Shown: positions 37,169 through 46,497 of the stretch, in pieces | How the letters are laid out: each line of letters begins with the position of its first letter | How positions within the stretch are numbered: position 1 is the stretch's first letter | The notes under the pieces: generated by a model | Databases searched by the model: none | The model's input: only the letters and a program-made list of their open reading frames with translations | What the model was told of the DNA's origin: nothing | Assembly: GCF_025370775.1 (NCBI RefSeq) | Contig: NZ_JAMXEX010000011.1 | Span: 1-64,000 of the forward strand | DNA length: 64,000 nucleotides | Source of the DNA: Ancylothrix sp. D3o | Lineage (GTDB): Bacteria > Cyanobacteriota > Cyanobacteriia > Cyanobacteriales > Oscillatoriaceae | Direction of reading: 5' to 3' | Position numbers and translations under genes: made by a program

Positions 37169-37966
37169 TTAATCGATTTGAATTGAGGTCGGTCTGCTGC
37201 TTGACGAAGAGGTAGTTGTGGGAATTAGCGGTTGCCTGTATTCTGCATACAACCGATCTCGCCAGTTGAAAAAGATTTCATAGTCTGGGTTATCCGCAAT
37301 TCCGGCAACGCCTTTGCCGCGCAGGGTTTCCGGTAAGTCTAAATACGGGCCGGTGGGGAATTTTAACAAGATTGACAAACCGGCCACTGCAAAATCAGCC
37401 ACCGTTGGGGTATTTCCCAGCAAATAGGGGACTTCTTTGAGGATCGTGCAAAGTGCCTCCAAACTTTGTTTGATGCTGTCGGTGGCGCTGCTAACCGCTT
37501 CTGGGGTTGCGCCGAGTCCGATACCCAGGGTTTTGAGGATATCCGAGGGGACTGCTTCGACCAAGTTTTTCAGAAAATCTGGTGTCGCGGCGGGGAGTAA
37601 GGCGCTGCGGAAACGTTGGTCTTGGCTGAGGCCGCTAAATAAAACTTTGCGGCTTTTTTGTCCGATGGATTCGTCGGCCCATTCTTCTAAAATTGTGGTG
37701 AGTGCTCGCTCTTTGGCATCGCTGGGATAGAGGGGCCGGTCGGGATATTGCTGGTCTAGGTATTGGGCGATGGCGGTGGAGTCGGCAATAACGATGTTTC
37801 CATCTTTGAGCACGGGCAGTTGCCGCTGGCCGCTCAGCCGGTAGACTTCCAATTGTCCTACGCCTGGGGTAACTTCGATTTTTCGGTATTGCAAACCTTT
37901 GTAGTCAAGGATCAGCCGGACTTTTTCGCTGTAGTGCGACAGTTCAAATTGATAAAGTTCTAACAC
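37169..37966 (-). CDS. Glutathione S-transferase family protein
   Basis: A 265-residue soluble protein with an N-terminal thioredoxin-like GST domain (LELYQFELSHYSEKVRLILD, RQLPVLKDGNIVIADSTAIAQYL) and an all-helical C-terminal domain (LLGNTPTVADFAVAGLSILL, the N-capping-box region). The catalytic residue is uncertain: a Ser/Tyr pair in SHYSEKV could serve. The C-terminal tail is Ser/Thr-rich and probably disordered. The HerA gene lies downstream across about 240 bases. Substrate unknown. Confidence 0.85.
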   Translation of the reverse strand: MLELYQFELSHYSEKVRLILDYKGLQYRKIEVTPGVGQLEVYRLSGQRQLPVLKDGNIVIADSTAIAQYLDQQYPDRPLYPSDAKERALTTILEEWADESIGQKSRKVLFSGLSQDQRFRSALLPAATPDFLKNLVEAVPSDILKTLGIGLGATPEAVSSATDSIKQSLEALCTILKEVPYLLGNTPTVADFAVAGLSILLKFPTGPYLDLPETLRGKGVAGIADNPDYEIFFNWRDRLYAEYRQPLIPTTTSSSSSRPTSIQID

Positions 37967-38070
37967 TGTGGTTCTCCTGTGAGGGGTTTGTCCCCTTCTG
38001 ATTAGTTGAAGTGTGTCATATTGTTTAATATATCTTTACAATCTCTTCACACAACCAGGAGATCACCCCA

Positions 38071-38676
38071 GTGAAAAATCAAAATTTGCTTAGCTTTGGC
38101 AAAAAAGTTGCGGCTGCTGTAACGGTAGCAGGCACAATGATGTTGCTGAGTGTGCCGGCGGATGCTAAAAATTGCGACAGCCACAGCGCTGATAAAGCAC
38201 CAAGTGCCGGTGAGACTCAACCTGTGGCCGGTGGGCCTTCGGGGGCAACTCAGCCATCCAATATTGTCCAAATTGCCAGCCGCAATGCTTCTTTTAGTAC
38301 GCTGACTCGTGCTGTGAAAGCTGCCGGTTTGGTGGATACGCTTTCTGGCCAAGGCCCGTTTACGGTTTTTGCTCCCACTGATGCTGCTTTTGCGGATTTA
38401 GAAAGACAAGCACCCGGAACTTTGGAGACGCTTCTTAAACCCGAAAATAAGGCTAAATTGGTTCAAATTTTGACTTATCATGTTGTGCCTGGTTCTGTGA
38501 AGTCTACTCAGCTTAAGGCCGGTAATGTCAAAACTGTTGAGGGTAGCGCGGTGGCTGTTAACCTTGATGGCGGTAAGGTGATGGTTAATCAAGCCAACGT
38601 TATCTCTGCGGATCTCGAAGCAAGCAATGGCGTTATTCACGTTATTGATAAGGTGATTTTGCCTCCTAACCTTTAG
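38071..38676 (+). CDS. Secreted fasciclin (FAS1) domain protein 1
   Basis: A 201-residue exported protein. The signal peptide runs through [19 protein letters not shown], and a single FAS1 domain fills residues about 70-201: H1 motif [22 protein letters not shown], and H2 motif [18 protein letters not shown]1 domains mediate adhesion or cell-surface contacts. Translation starts at a GTG (38071) with AGGAG nine bases upstream. It is the first of three tandem FAS1 genes and lacks the YYYGPS leader motif shared by the next two. Confidence 0.9.
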   Translation: MKNQNLLSFGKKVAAAVTVAGTMMLLSVPADAKNCDSHSADKAPSAGETQPVAGGPSGATQPSNIVQIASRNASFSTLTRAVKAAGLVDTLSGQGPFTVFAPTDAAFADLERQAPGTLETLLKPENKAKLVQILTYHVVPGSVKSTQLKAGNVKTVEGSAVAVNLDGGKVMVNQANVISADLEASNGVIHVIDKVILPPNL

Positions 38677-38713
38677 GGCTGAGTTAAGAAGAATTTAAGC
38701 GATTTTAATCTAC

Positions 38714-38742
38714 CCCGGTTTCTGGCTGGAAGCCGGGTTTTT
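38714..38742 (+). terminator. Terminator after FAS1 gene 1
   Basis: CCCGGTTTC pairs with GAAGCCGGG (one G-T pair) across a 6-base loop, followed by TTTTTAA. It separates FAS1 gene 1 from genes 2 and 3. Confidence 0.75.
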
Positions 38743-38879
38743 AACGTCGGCTCTGGGATTCGACATCTCAGCAATGGCAATGGTACACTGACATAAAGGT
38801 TTTAGTTGGGTTTTTTCATAAGCACAAATTCACAAAGACAATGCTTTTTATTGAGCTTTGCAGCTAAGGGAAAACAATA

Positions 38880-39470
38880 ATGATTATCAAAAATCGGAAA
38901 AATAAGTTTAAAAATTTGGGATGTGTGATGGCAATTTTGGCCGGTGCTTTGGTGGGGGGGCCAGTTGAAGCACAATATTATTACGGGCCGAGTATTTTTA
39001 GCCCGGTTGTTTATTCGCCGACTCGCGGGACGTTGTTGGCTCAACTCAAGCAAATGGATTGCAAGAATTTGGTTTCTGTGTTAGAAAAAGCTCCGAAGGA
39101 ATTGGTAGATCGCATCAATAAAGGCGAAGCTCTGACTATTATTGCTCCCACAGATGCGGCTTTTGCAGAATTTGGCTCTGAGCAAATTGAAGAGTTAATG
39201 AAACCGGAAAATAAAGATAAGTTGGTGGAGTTTTTGTCTTATCATTTGGTGGCCGGTCAAATCTCTGAAGCGGATATTAAGGCGGGGGAAATTAAAACGC
39301 TTTCTGGTGTGCCGGTTCGCTTAGAGGCGGAGGCGACTTCCCAAGAATTTAAGATTAATGATGCAAAATTGGCCGATCAGCCGCTTCTGCTCAAAAATTC
39401 CGAGAATAGTGATGTGGTTGTGGTAATTGTTGATAAAGTGCTTGTACCACCGGCAAGGCAATCAAAATAA
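38880..39470 (+). CDS. Secreted fasciclin (FAS1) domain protein 2
   Basis: A 196-residue exported FAS1 protein. After the signal segment (GCVMAILAGALVGGPVEA) the mature start is QYYYGPSIFSPVVYSP, a Tyr-rich motif nearly repeated in protein 3. The FAS1 domain (about 52-196) has [20 protein letters not shown] and VVVIVDKVLVPPA. There is a Cys in LKQMDCKNLV before the domain. It is separated by 203 bases from gene 1 and 128 bases from gene 3, all one strand. Function is presumably extracellular adhesion; no direct evidence. Confidence 0.88.
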   Translation: MIIKNRKNKFKNLGCVMAILAGALVGGPVEAQYYYGPSIFSPVVYSPTRGTLLAQLKQMDCKNLVSVLEKAPKELVDRINKGEALTIIAPTDAAFAEFGSEQIEELMKPENKDKLVEFLSYHLVAGQISEADIKAGEIKTLSGVPVRLEAEATSQEFKINDAKLADQPLLLKNSENSDVVVVIVDKVLVPPARQSK

Positions 39471-39598
39471 TTTTAAGGGCGGGTAAGTTTTCTGCAATTA
39501 CGAGGAAAACATCAAGGCTCTGGAACTTAAATTTAAGGAAAAGCGTCTTGTTGATTTTAAATGTTTGATAATTTCTCCCAAACATATCCGAGGTATTT

Positions 39599-40174
39599 AT
39601 GCAGGCCAGATATAAAAATTTAATGCTCAAAGTTGCTGGCTTTGTGGGAGTTGTGGCGGTGAGTCTGGCAAATAGCGGGGCGGTGCTGGCTCAGTATTAT
39701 TATGGGCCGAGTTTTTTTAGTCCGGGGGCTTATTATCCTGCAAGAGCAGGTTCTTTGATTGGGCAGTTAAAACAGTTGGGTTTTAGTAGGTTGGCACGAG
39801 TTTTAGAGGGTTCTCCAGAGTTAGTTAATACGCTGAACCAAGGCGGGCCATTTACTATTTTTGCACCCACTGACGAAGCGTTTGATGCTCTGCCGGCCGG
39901 CACTTTAGAGCAGTTAATGAAAGATAAACCGCAATTAGCAAAAGTTTTGTCTTATCATTTGGTGCCAGGAAAAGTCACAGAAGCCGATATCCAAGCGGGA
40001 CAGGTGAAAACTTTGGAAGGTAATGTAGTGAATTTGGGCGTGAATGCGGCAACAAACCAAATTACTTTGAATAATGCGAAGCCGGTGGATGATTGTTTTA
40101 ATATCAAAAACCGCAGCGATAATACGATTACTTTTGTGGTAATTGATAAGGTTTTGTTGCCCCCACAACGTTAA
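39599..40174 (+). CDS. Secreted fasciclin (FAS1) domain protein 3
   Basis: A 191-residue exported FAS1 protein, closest to protein 2. The signal peptide GVVAVSLANSGAVLA ends before QYYYGPSFFSPGAYYP. The FAS1 domain has PFTIFAPTDEAFDAL, YHLVPG and ITFVVIDKVLLPPQR. GAGG lies six bases before the ATG. Its relation to protein 2 suggests a local duplication. It is convergent with the DUF1400 gene, with about 50 bases between stops. Confidence 0.9.
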   Translation: MQARYKNLMLKVAGFVGVVAVSLANSGAVLAQYYYGPSFFSPGAYYPARAGSLIGQLKQLGFSRLARVLEGSPELVNTLNQGGPFTIFAPTDEAFDALPAGTLEQLMKDKPQLAKVLSYHLVPGKVTEADIQAGQVKTLEGNVVNLGVNAATNQITLNNAKPVDDCFNIKNRSDNTITFVVIDKVLLPPQR

Positions 40175-40225
40175 GATATAGGCGGGGGAAAGCCTAGCAA
40201 AGATTTGGTTTTTTCCCCCCGCCGC

Positions 40226-40783
40226 TTAACGAAAAATCTCAGGAACTCTCCGCATAGCTTCCTTCATTCCTTCACTTAACCGGCCCAATTTTTCTGAAGC
40301 TTCCACAATCCGATCTCCCTCAACGTGCAATTCGGAAGAGGGATAATTTTCGATTATTTCTAAGAGCGAAACTTGATTATCTTCGCTTGCAGAAAGCACA
40401 ATTGCCGAGCGCAAAGCGACGCGGTTTGCAGTGGTTGTGGGGGGATGAATGACTACAGAAATTTGATCGAGGAGTACCCCTCCCAAGGGATGATTGAGGG
40501 CTTTATCTGCAAATAATAAATCCACCGGCACTTGTCTTGTTAGTGCTTTGCGTGTTTGTTCGCTATCTCTTTGGGAGACACGCAAAACATCTTCCAAGGC
40601 GGGGGAAACTTCGCCGGTTTCGGCAAAATTTTGCAAGTCTTGCAGGGGGATAGATGCCTGATGAATGCCGGCATTAATCACTACTTTTTCGGCTGCGTTT
40701 GCCTGCAATATTCCTCCACCCAAACCAACAAAAAAGCTGGGGAGGACAAGAAAACAAAATGTATGTAATTTGGATAACTTCAT
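40226..40783 (-). CDS. Stand-alone DUF1400 exported protein
   Basis: A 185-residue protein with a signal peptide (LHTFCFLVLPSFFVGLGGGI, ending QANAA) and a DUF1400-like domain: EKVVINAGIHQASIPLQDLQ, FAETGEVSP and LTRQVPVDLLFADKALNHPL. In cyanobacteria DUF1400 usually forms the N-terminus of larger alpha/beta hydrolases. Here no hydrolase domain follows: the protein ends normally at RRVPEIFR, and the downstream DNA belongs to FAS1 gene 3 on the other strand. It may be a single-domain family member or a truncated hydrolase. Confidence 0.75.
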   Translation of the reverse strand: MKLSKLHTFCFLVLPSFFVGLGGGILQANAAEKVVINAGIHQASIPLQDLQNFAETGEVSPALEDVLRVSQRDSEQTRKALTRQVPVDLLFADKALNHPLGGVLLDQISVVIHPPTTTANRVALRSAIVLSASEDNQVSLLEIIENYPSSELHVEGDRIVEASEKLGRLSEGMKEAMRRVPEIFR

Positions 40784-41005
40784 GGTTGCGATTCGTGGTT
40801 AGGGGTTGGGTATTGGAGACTGGGAAAATAGGTTTTTTGTTTCTACATTAATTTTATGTTTGTTTGGTGATTTTAACCTCTAACCAATGGCTAATATCTC
40901 CTCTGGCTGGGGCAACCACACAAGTTTTTTTCCCTATCAGAAGGGGGGGATTTTGAGTATTGACAAATGTGGGGGCTGTGCAAGAGAGTCTGTACTGACA
41001 AATCG

Positions 41006-43255
41006 TTAATTTAACTTTTGCTGTAATTTTTTGCGAGCAAGGATAGCCGGTTGAAACGTCGGGTCAAGTTCAACAGCTTTGTTATAAGACTTGAGGGCTT
41101 CTTCATAGCGCTGAGTTTGTTCTTGAACCAAACCTCTATTTAGCCAAGCAGCCGGATCTTTGGGTTCAATTTCCACTGCTTTATCTAAACCTGCCAATGC
41201 TTCATCATTGCGTTTCAGTTCAGCAAGAGCAAGACTTCTTCCCACCCAAGATTTACTATCTTTTGGCTCAATTTTTACAGCTTGATTAAAAGCAGAAAGA
41301 GCCTCAACCGACCTTTTTGTTTGTAATAAAGCAAAACCTTTCTCGCGGAATGCTGGATAAAACTGGTCTTGAATTTGTAGGGCTTTATCGTAGGATTTGA
41401 TAGCTTCATCAAAGCGGCCATTAGCAATCAACAGTGAGCCGCGATTATGCCAAGTTAGATAAGATTTAGGCCGAATTTCTAAAGCTTTATCAAAGGCTTT
41501 GAGGGCTTCATTTGGCCGGCGTAAAAGCATCAGTGTATTGCCTTTATTAATCCAAGCCGGGAAAAAATCGGCTTTAATACCAATGGCTTCATCAAAAACT
41601 TTCAGGGCTTCTTCGGGACGTTGCAACTTATTTAAAATCCGACCGCTATTAATTCGAGATTGGAGATTGTTGGGGTCAAGTTTGAGCGTATCATTAGAAG
41701 AGGCGAGGGCTTCTTCGTAGGCTCTTTGGGCATCTTGCCGGCGTTGCAAATATTCCAAAGCTAAACCGCGATTTTCCCAGGCTTCGGGGTCATTCGGTTT
41801 AATTTGCCGGGCTTTTTCAAAAGTATCCAGGGCATCTTGATACTTTTGGAGGCCAATAAATGCCAGGCCGATTTTGTTTAAAGCCACCACATTATTCGGG
41901 TCAATTTCTAAGGCTTTTCTATGGGCATTTAAAGCATCTTGATATCGTTGCAAAATATAAAAGCTTTCGCCTTGATTGTTCCAAAATTTGGGATTATTTG
42001 GCGCAAGTTCACTAGCTTTTTGATAGGCGGATAAAGCTGATTCATAGCGTTCTAAAAGAAATAAGGCATCGCCGCGAATTTTCCAGGCTTGAGCATCGCG
42101 TTCATTTTGAGCCAGGGCTTTGTCAGCAACGGTAAGGGCTTCTTCGGGTTTTTCGGCATCCAAAAATTGATTGGCAGCCGTTAAGTTATCTGTACGAGGG
42201 AATAGAAAAAAACCTCCAACCACGAAGCCGGTTAGGATCATCAATGCCAAAAGATAGCTAAATTTTTTATTTTTAGATGGCGGAATCAGACTATCGACAA
42301 CGGTTTCTTGTGAAACGGTGGATGCGGCTGCTGGAGTTGTCAAATTTTGGGAAACTGTGGAAGTATGGGGCGGTAAAGTCAGGGGAAGGCTATCGTTGAG
42401 AGAATCGCGCTTAATTTGAGTTTCCTCTGTGAAAAAACTTGATATCTTAGCTAAATCAAGGAGAACTTCACCGGCAGATTGATAGCGTTCAATAAAATGA
42501 TAACGCACCATTTTGTCTAAAATATTGGCGAGAAACTCGTTAATAGAAACTTGAGGACGCCACAGCGGATCGCCGGTTTGGGCATTTTGGGGAAGTTGTG
42601 AAGGTAAAATGCCGGTTAAGGCTTGAATACTCATCATTCCCAGCGCGTAAATATCACTGTTTGGGCGCGGTTGACCGGCCAGTTGTTCGCTAGGCATATA
42701 ACCGGGCGTGCCAATAGCAACTGTAAAACCGTCGTTGACTCCTTGACTGGTGACTTGTTTAACTGCCCCAAAATCAATTAATACTAATTTTTTGTCATAA
42801 AAGCGGCGAATAATATTAGAAGGTTTGATATCGCGGTGAATAACATTTTGTTGGTGAACAAAGGCTAAAACGGTTAAAATATCTTGTAAAATTGCTATAA
42901 CTTCAGTCTCGCTTAAACAGTTGCCTTTTTTGATTTCCTGACAAAGAGGCTGGCCTTCAATACAATCTTGGACTAAATAAAATTCTCCATCTTCTTCAAA
43001 GTGAGCGAAGAGGCGGGGAATTTGGTCATGTTTCCCTAAGCGATGCAAAACTGTTGCTTCGGTGTCAAACAATCTTCTGGCGGTTTCGAGGGTTTGCGGA
43101 TCTTGTGTTTGGGGTTTAAATTGTTTGACTACACACCGGGGGTTGTCTGGCAGTTGTAAATCTTCCGCAACATAGGTTTGACCAAAAGCTCCTCCTCCCA
43201 AGGCGCTTAAAATTTTATACCGTCCAGCCAGTATTTTTCCGAGTAGAGTGTCCAT
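41006..43255 (-). CDS. Ser/Thr protein kinase with TPR repeats
   Basis: A 749-residue paralogue of the kinase at 24167-26287 with a complete active site: Gly loop GGGAFGQ, ATP-binding Lys 44 (CVVKQF), catalytic loop HRDIKPSN (140-147), DFG (161-163) and GTPGYMPSEQ. A Ser/Thr/Pro-rich linker and a membrane segment (YLLALMILTGFVVGGFFLF, near 335) lead to about eleven TPR repeats. The kinase end is cytoplasmic and the TPR end probably lies across the membrane. Substrates are unknown. It stands alone on the minus strand. Confidence 0.93.
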   Translation of the reverse strand: MDTLLGKILAGRYKILSALGGGAFGQTYVAEDLQLPDNPRCVVKQFKPQTQDPQTLETARRLFDTEATVLHRLGKHDQIPRLFAHFEEDGEFYLVQDCIEGQPLCQEIKKGNCLSETEVIAILQDILTVLAFVHQQNVIHRDIKPSNIIRRFYDKKLVLIDFGAVKQVTSQGVNDGFTVAIGTPGYMPSEQLAGQPRPNSDIYALGMMSIQALTGILPSQLPQNAQTGDPLWRPQVSINEFLANILDKMVRYHFIERYQSAGEVLLDLAKISSFFTEETQIKRDSLNDSLPLTLPPHTSTVSQNLTTPAAASTVSQETVVDSLIPPSKNKKFSYLLALMILTGFVVGGFFLFPRTDNLTAANQFLDAEKPEEALTVADKALAQNERDAQAWKIRGDALFLLERYESALSAYQKASELAPNNPKFWNNQGESFYILQRYQDALNAHRKALEIDPNNVVALNKIGLAFIGLQKYQDALDTFEKARQIKPNDPEAWENRGLALEYLQRRQDAQRAYEEALASSNDTLKLDPNNLQSRINSGRILNKLQRPEEALKVFDEAIGIKADFFPAWINKGNTLMLLRRPNEALKAFDKALEIRPKSYLTWHNRGSLLIANGRFDEAIKSYDKALQIQDQFYPAFREKGFALLQTKRSVEALSAFNQAVKIEPKDSKSWVGRSLALAELKRNDEALAGLDKAVEIEPKDPAAWLNRGLVQEQTQRYEEALKSYNKAVELDPTFQPAILARKKLQQKLN

Positions 43256-43680
43256 GTGTTTGAGGGGTCGAGCCTGCCGGCCACAAGGCTTTAGCCAGCA
43301 ATAATTTAAGAAGCTTCTGGGGCTTCGTCATTATTTACTTTATCTTGAATTTTGATGTTTTTGGGAATGCCGGCCGGTGGGGGAAGGGTGAGCCGGCTTG
43401 TTTGAAGTTTTTTTATGAAGTTTGATACAATACGCGCCTATTGCCGGTTTCTCTGAAAAATCACAGTTTTAAACTAGACAGCCACTTCAGAAACCCAATT
43501 TCTAAGCTCGACACTAAGAAGTTGAAAAAAAGCGTTAGCAAGTGCAGTGGCAATATCGGCCCTCATACATAAAATAAACCCGGCTTATTTTAAAAACCGG
43601 GTTCCTGTTAATTTTATTTAATTTTAAATCCCTATTCAAAACCGGATCTAAATTTTATTAAACCGCTTTATTGGCGCGGT
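43256..43680. other. 425-base spacer
   Basis: No gene can be supported here. It holds the upstream region of the second kinase gene, a hairpin terminator at 43577-43603 and several GCCGG-type hexamers. Confidence 0.6.
43577..43603 (-). terminator. Terminator after the 62-residue protein gene
   Basis: AACCCGG pairs with CCGGGTT around a 13-base AT-rich loop. Read leftward, it is followed by a T-rich tail. Confidence 0.7.
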
Positions 43681-43869
43681 TTATTGCTTGATAGAGATTC
43701 CTCGGCGACTTCCCCATTCTTCAGCTTTAGAAATCGCTATCCGAATGGCTTTTCCTTCGTCGTAATGCTCCTCTTGCAACAAAGCATTAGCAATTTCTAT
43801 CGCTTTTTCTCTCACTTCGGGGGAGAGATTTTTCATTGAAGCAGGATACTCTTTTTCAGTCCAAGGCAT
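43681..43869 (-). CDS. Small conserved protein (62 residues)
   Basis: Begins MPWTEKEYPASMKNLSPEVR and is entirely soluble and helical: EKAIEIANALLQEEHYDEG, then KAIRIAISKAEEW. I recall closely similar short proteins in diverse bacteria, often annotated only as hypothetical, but I know no assigned function. AAGG lies eight bases before the ATG. The gene is followed by its own hairpin and preceded by the GlsB-like gene on the same strand. Confidence 0.75.
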   Translation of the reverse strand: MPWTEKEYPASMKNLSPEVREKAIEIANALLQEEHYDEGKAIRIAISKAEEWGSRRGISIKQ

Positions 43870-44011
43870 TGTTACCGCCTTTCCTTATTGGAACGAATCA
43901 AAAAATGATTGGGGGGAGAATGGTATCTTTGGTTTCGAGGCTGTTATTCGGGTTCAAAATTTTTCGTTCACCCGCTAACCTTTCCCCCCAGCCCATTGTT
44001 TTTTCCAGCGA

Positions 44012-44278
44012 TTAAGCGCGTTGAGTTAACAAACCCCAAATGAACAAAATCAAAACAGCACCTAAAACCGCAAAAGCAATACTAGGAATGCTCAACGCTG
44101 CATAGGATGCACCCCCACTCGTTCCTAAGAGCATACTACCAAGATAGCCACCTACAACTGCACCCAAAATTCCTAAACCGGTTGTGGCAAGAAATCCGCC
44201 ACCTTGATGACCTGGATAAATTGCTTTGGCAAGGGCGCCGGCAATCAGACCTAAAATAACCCAAGCTAGAATTCCCAT
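44012..44278 (-). CDS. GlsB/YeaQ/YmgE family stress-response membrane protein
   Basis: An 88-residue inner-membrane protein with three hydrophobic segments. MGILAWVILGLIAGALAKAIYPG opens it; the Gly-rich loop GHQGGGFLATTGLGILGAVVGGYLG is the family hallmark (sometimes called transglycosylase-associated). GGAGG lies nine bases before the ATG. Members are induced by stress in other bacteria, but the biochemical role is unknown. Confidence 0.9.
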   Translation of the reverse strand: MGILAWVILGLIAGALAKAIYPGHQGGGFLATTGLGILGAVVGGYLGSMLLGTSGGASYAALSIPSIAFAVLGAVLILFIWGLLTQRA

Positions 44279-44706
44279 CTCATTTCCTCCAGTAACTTAA
44301 ACTGTTTTGTTGTTGTTTGTCTTATCTTTCTACACAATATCAGCAGTTTTATACGATTAACCTCTACCACAAGTCAGAAATCAAAAGAAATAATGCTTTG
44401 AATATTATTCACAATAAAAACTTTCACCGCTCTGCCAAAAGATAGAGCAAAAATGTCGCGGTTTCTGATAGAAGAATTTTTTGGCTGTTTTTCTAAGCTT
44501 TCTATCTATTTTAGAGCAGAAATTATTATTTGATTGAGCAGCGACTCTTAGGAGTTTGTTTAGTTTGCACGTCTGGCTTATTGGCGCAGGCTTCTTCCCT
44601 GAAATCCGCGCTTTCTGTGGTAGATATGGCTGAATTGAATTTCTGAGTCCGTTTGCCTTTACAATGACAAAAATACTTTTATCTCTCACCAAAACAGCGA
44701 CTAAAA
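44279..44706. other. 428-base spacer
   Basis: A divergent spacer between the GlsB-like gene and the glycosyltransferase gene. A 95-codon leftward frame (44405-44692) exists but has no recognisable protein, and its composition looks non-coding. A GGCGCAGGC fragment of the dispersed palindrome family occurs near 44582. Confidence 0.55.
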
Positions 44707-45918
44707 ATGAAACTAAGCCTTTGCATGATTGTCAAAAATGAAGAAGCCACACTACGCGATTGTCTCCATAGTGTTAAAGATGTGGTAGACGAAATGGTGG
44801 TTTTAGACACCGGCTCTACAGATCGCACGGTGGAAATTGCCCAAGAATTGGGAGCCAATGTCTATTTTTTTGAGTGGTGTAATGATTTTGCTGTTGCTCG
44901 CAATGAGGCGCTGCGTTTTGTCACCGGCGATTGGGTAATTGTACTGGATGCAGATGAAAAACTTAAACCAGAAATTGTGCCGCTGATGAGACAAGCCATG
45001 CAAAATGAGCAGTGTATCCTCATTAATTTAATTCGTCACGAAGTCGGCGCCGCTCAGTCTCCTTACTCGATGGTGTCGCGTTTGTTTCGCCATCATCCCG
45101 AACTTTATTTTACTCACCCCTATCATGCAATGGTTGATGATAGTGTGGCGGAACTGTTAGAAAAACAGCCTAACTGGCAAATTTTAGAACTCGCAGAAGT
45201 TGCTATCTCTCACGAAGGTTACACCGAACAAGCAATCGGTGCCCAAAATAAATTTAACCGGGCTGCTTCGGCAATGGAAGCTTATTTATCTCAGTATCCC
45301 AATGATCCCTACACTTGCAGTAAATTGGGTGCTTTGTATGTCAGAAGTGGCAAAATTGAGCGGGGAATTCAATTACTAGAAATTGGTTTGCGCGGGGTTC
45401 CTTCTTGGCGAACACGAAAACCTGTTGAGGTGCCGGTGCTTTATGAACTCCATTATCATTTAGGCATTGCTTACAGCCGCATTGGGAAAGCTTCTCAGGC
45501 AAAGTCTCATTATTTAGCCGCAATGGAAATGCCGGTTTTACCTTATATTAAACTGGGAACTTATAATAATTATGGCAATTTGTTGCTGGAAACCGGCGAC
45601 ATCACCGGCGCGATAATTGCTTATACAACGGTTTTAGAACTTGACCCGACTTTGGCAACGGCTCATTTTAATTTAGGCATTGCTTACAAAGATAAAGGCC
45701 AGTTACAAGATGCCATAAAGTGCTACCGGCAAGCAATTGCTCTCAATCCCAACTTTGCTGAAGCTTATCAAAACTTAGGCGTTGCTTTACTGAAAGCCGG
45801 CAATGTTTTTGAAAGTTTAGACACTTTTCGAGAAGCCATAACTCGCTATGAAGAACAACAGTCACCCGCAGCCGCTAAGTTGCGCCAAAGCTTAAAAGAA
45901 ATGGGGTTAAGAATTTAA
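44707..45918 (+). CDS. GT2 glycosyltransferase with TPR repeats
   Basis: A 403-residue cytoplasmic protein. The N-terminal GT-A fold is seen in KLSLCMIVKNEEATLRDCLH, VLDTGSTDRTVEIA and the metal-binding VLDADEKL. From about residue 185 TPR-like helical pairs follow (YTCSKLGALYVRSGKIERGI, TAHFNLGIAYKDKGQLQDAI). This architecture is common in cyanobacteria and bacilli, for example in peptide or glycan glycosylation. Acceptor unknown. The ATG at 44707 opens the canonical fold. A hairpin terminator follows closely. Confidence 0.9.
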   Translation: MKLSLCMIVKNEEATLRDCLHSVKDVVDEMVVLDTGSTDRTVEIAQELGANVYFFEWCNDFAVARNEALRFVTGDWVIVLDADEKLKPEIVPLMRQAMQNEQCILINLIRHEVGAAQSPYSMVSRLFRHHPELYFTHPYHAMVDDSVAELLEKQPNWQILELAEVAISHEGYTEQAIGAQNKFNRAASAMEAYLSQYPNDPYTCSKLGALYVRSGKIERGIQLLEIGLRGVPSWRTRKPVEVPVLYELHYHLGIAYSRIGKASQAKSHYLAAMEMPVLPYIKLGTYNNYGNLLLETGDITGAIIAYTTVLELDPTLATAHFNLGIAYKDKGQLQDAIKCYRQAIALNPNFAEAYQNLGVALLKAGNVFESLDTFREAITRYEEQQSPAAAKLRQSLKEMGLRI

Positions 45919-45924
45919 GAATTA

Positions 45925-45955
45925 AAAACCCGGTTTATTAAACAAATCGGGTTTT
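45925..45955 (+). terminator. Terminator after the GT2-TPR gene
   Basis: AAAACCCGGTTT pairs with AATCGGGTTTT across an 8-base AT-rich loop, ending in a T run. Confidence 0.75.
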
Positions 45956-46497
45956 AACCACAACTATATCGCCCAGTAAAAATCTTTTTCCCTAGAGAGT
46001 CATGTACCCCTTAACATAGATTTATCGGTGTAGCCTATCTTGTTCTCCAGATACTTTAAGAATTTTTCAAGCTTCTAAACCCGCCACCTTTGGCGAACTG
46101 TTGCCTCGATTTTTATAGCTTAAACCTCAATCCCTGAGAAATTAAATCAGCATTTTTTCAAAGGCTGATCAATTTTTGGCCGCCCTGGCGGGTAATATTT
46201 AACATTTTCTTCCTTGTTATTTTCGTTGTTCTCTGTATTTCTCAACAATCACCCCAAATAGCTTTGGAAGCGGGATCACCCCTAAAAGCACGATCCCCAG
46301 CCTGTAGATTTGACACTCATTAAAATCATTGACATAATAAAAAAAAGATAAAGCTCAGCTTTGCCGAAGCAAATTCCTGTGAAAATCACTTTAAAGTTAA
46401 ATTCTTCAATTCAGGGTGCAAATACTTGTAAATTTGGCTACTTATTCTTTTTTGAGTTGCCTTTCCAAAAAACCTAGCAAAACATAGAGAGTTTAAA
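45956..46497. other. About 540-base spacer
   Basis: No gene can be supported. It contains short potential stems (ATCAGC with GCTGAT near 46145, CCGCC with GGCGG near 46180) and the upstream region of the zinc-ribbon gene. No small RNA family was recognised. Confidence 0.5.

Noticed and set aside
43940-43970. GGTTCAAAAT resembling a tRNA T-loop
   Set aside because: No acceptor stem, anticodon arm or CCA-side pairing could be found around it.
44405-44692. 95-codon leftward frame in the spacer before the GT2-TPR gene
   Set aside because: No recognisable motif, no ribosome site, and a composition like the surrounding non-coding DNA.
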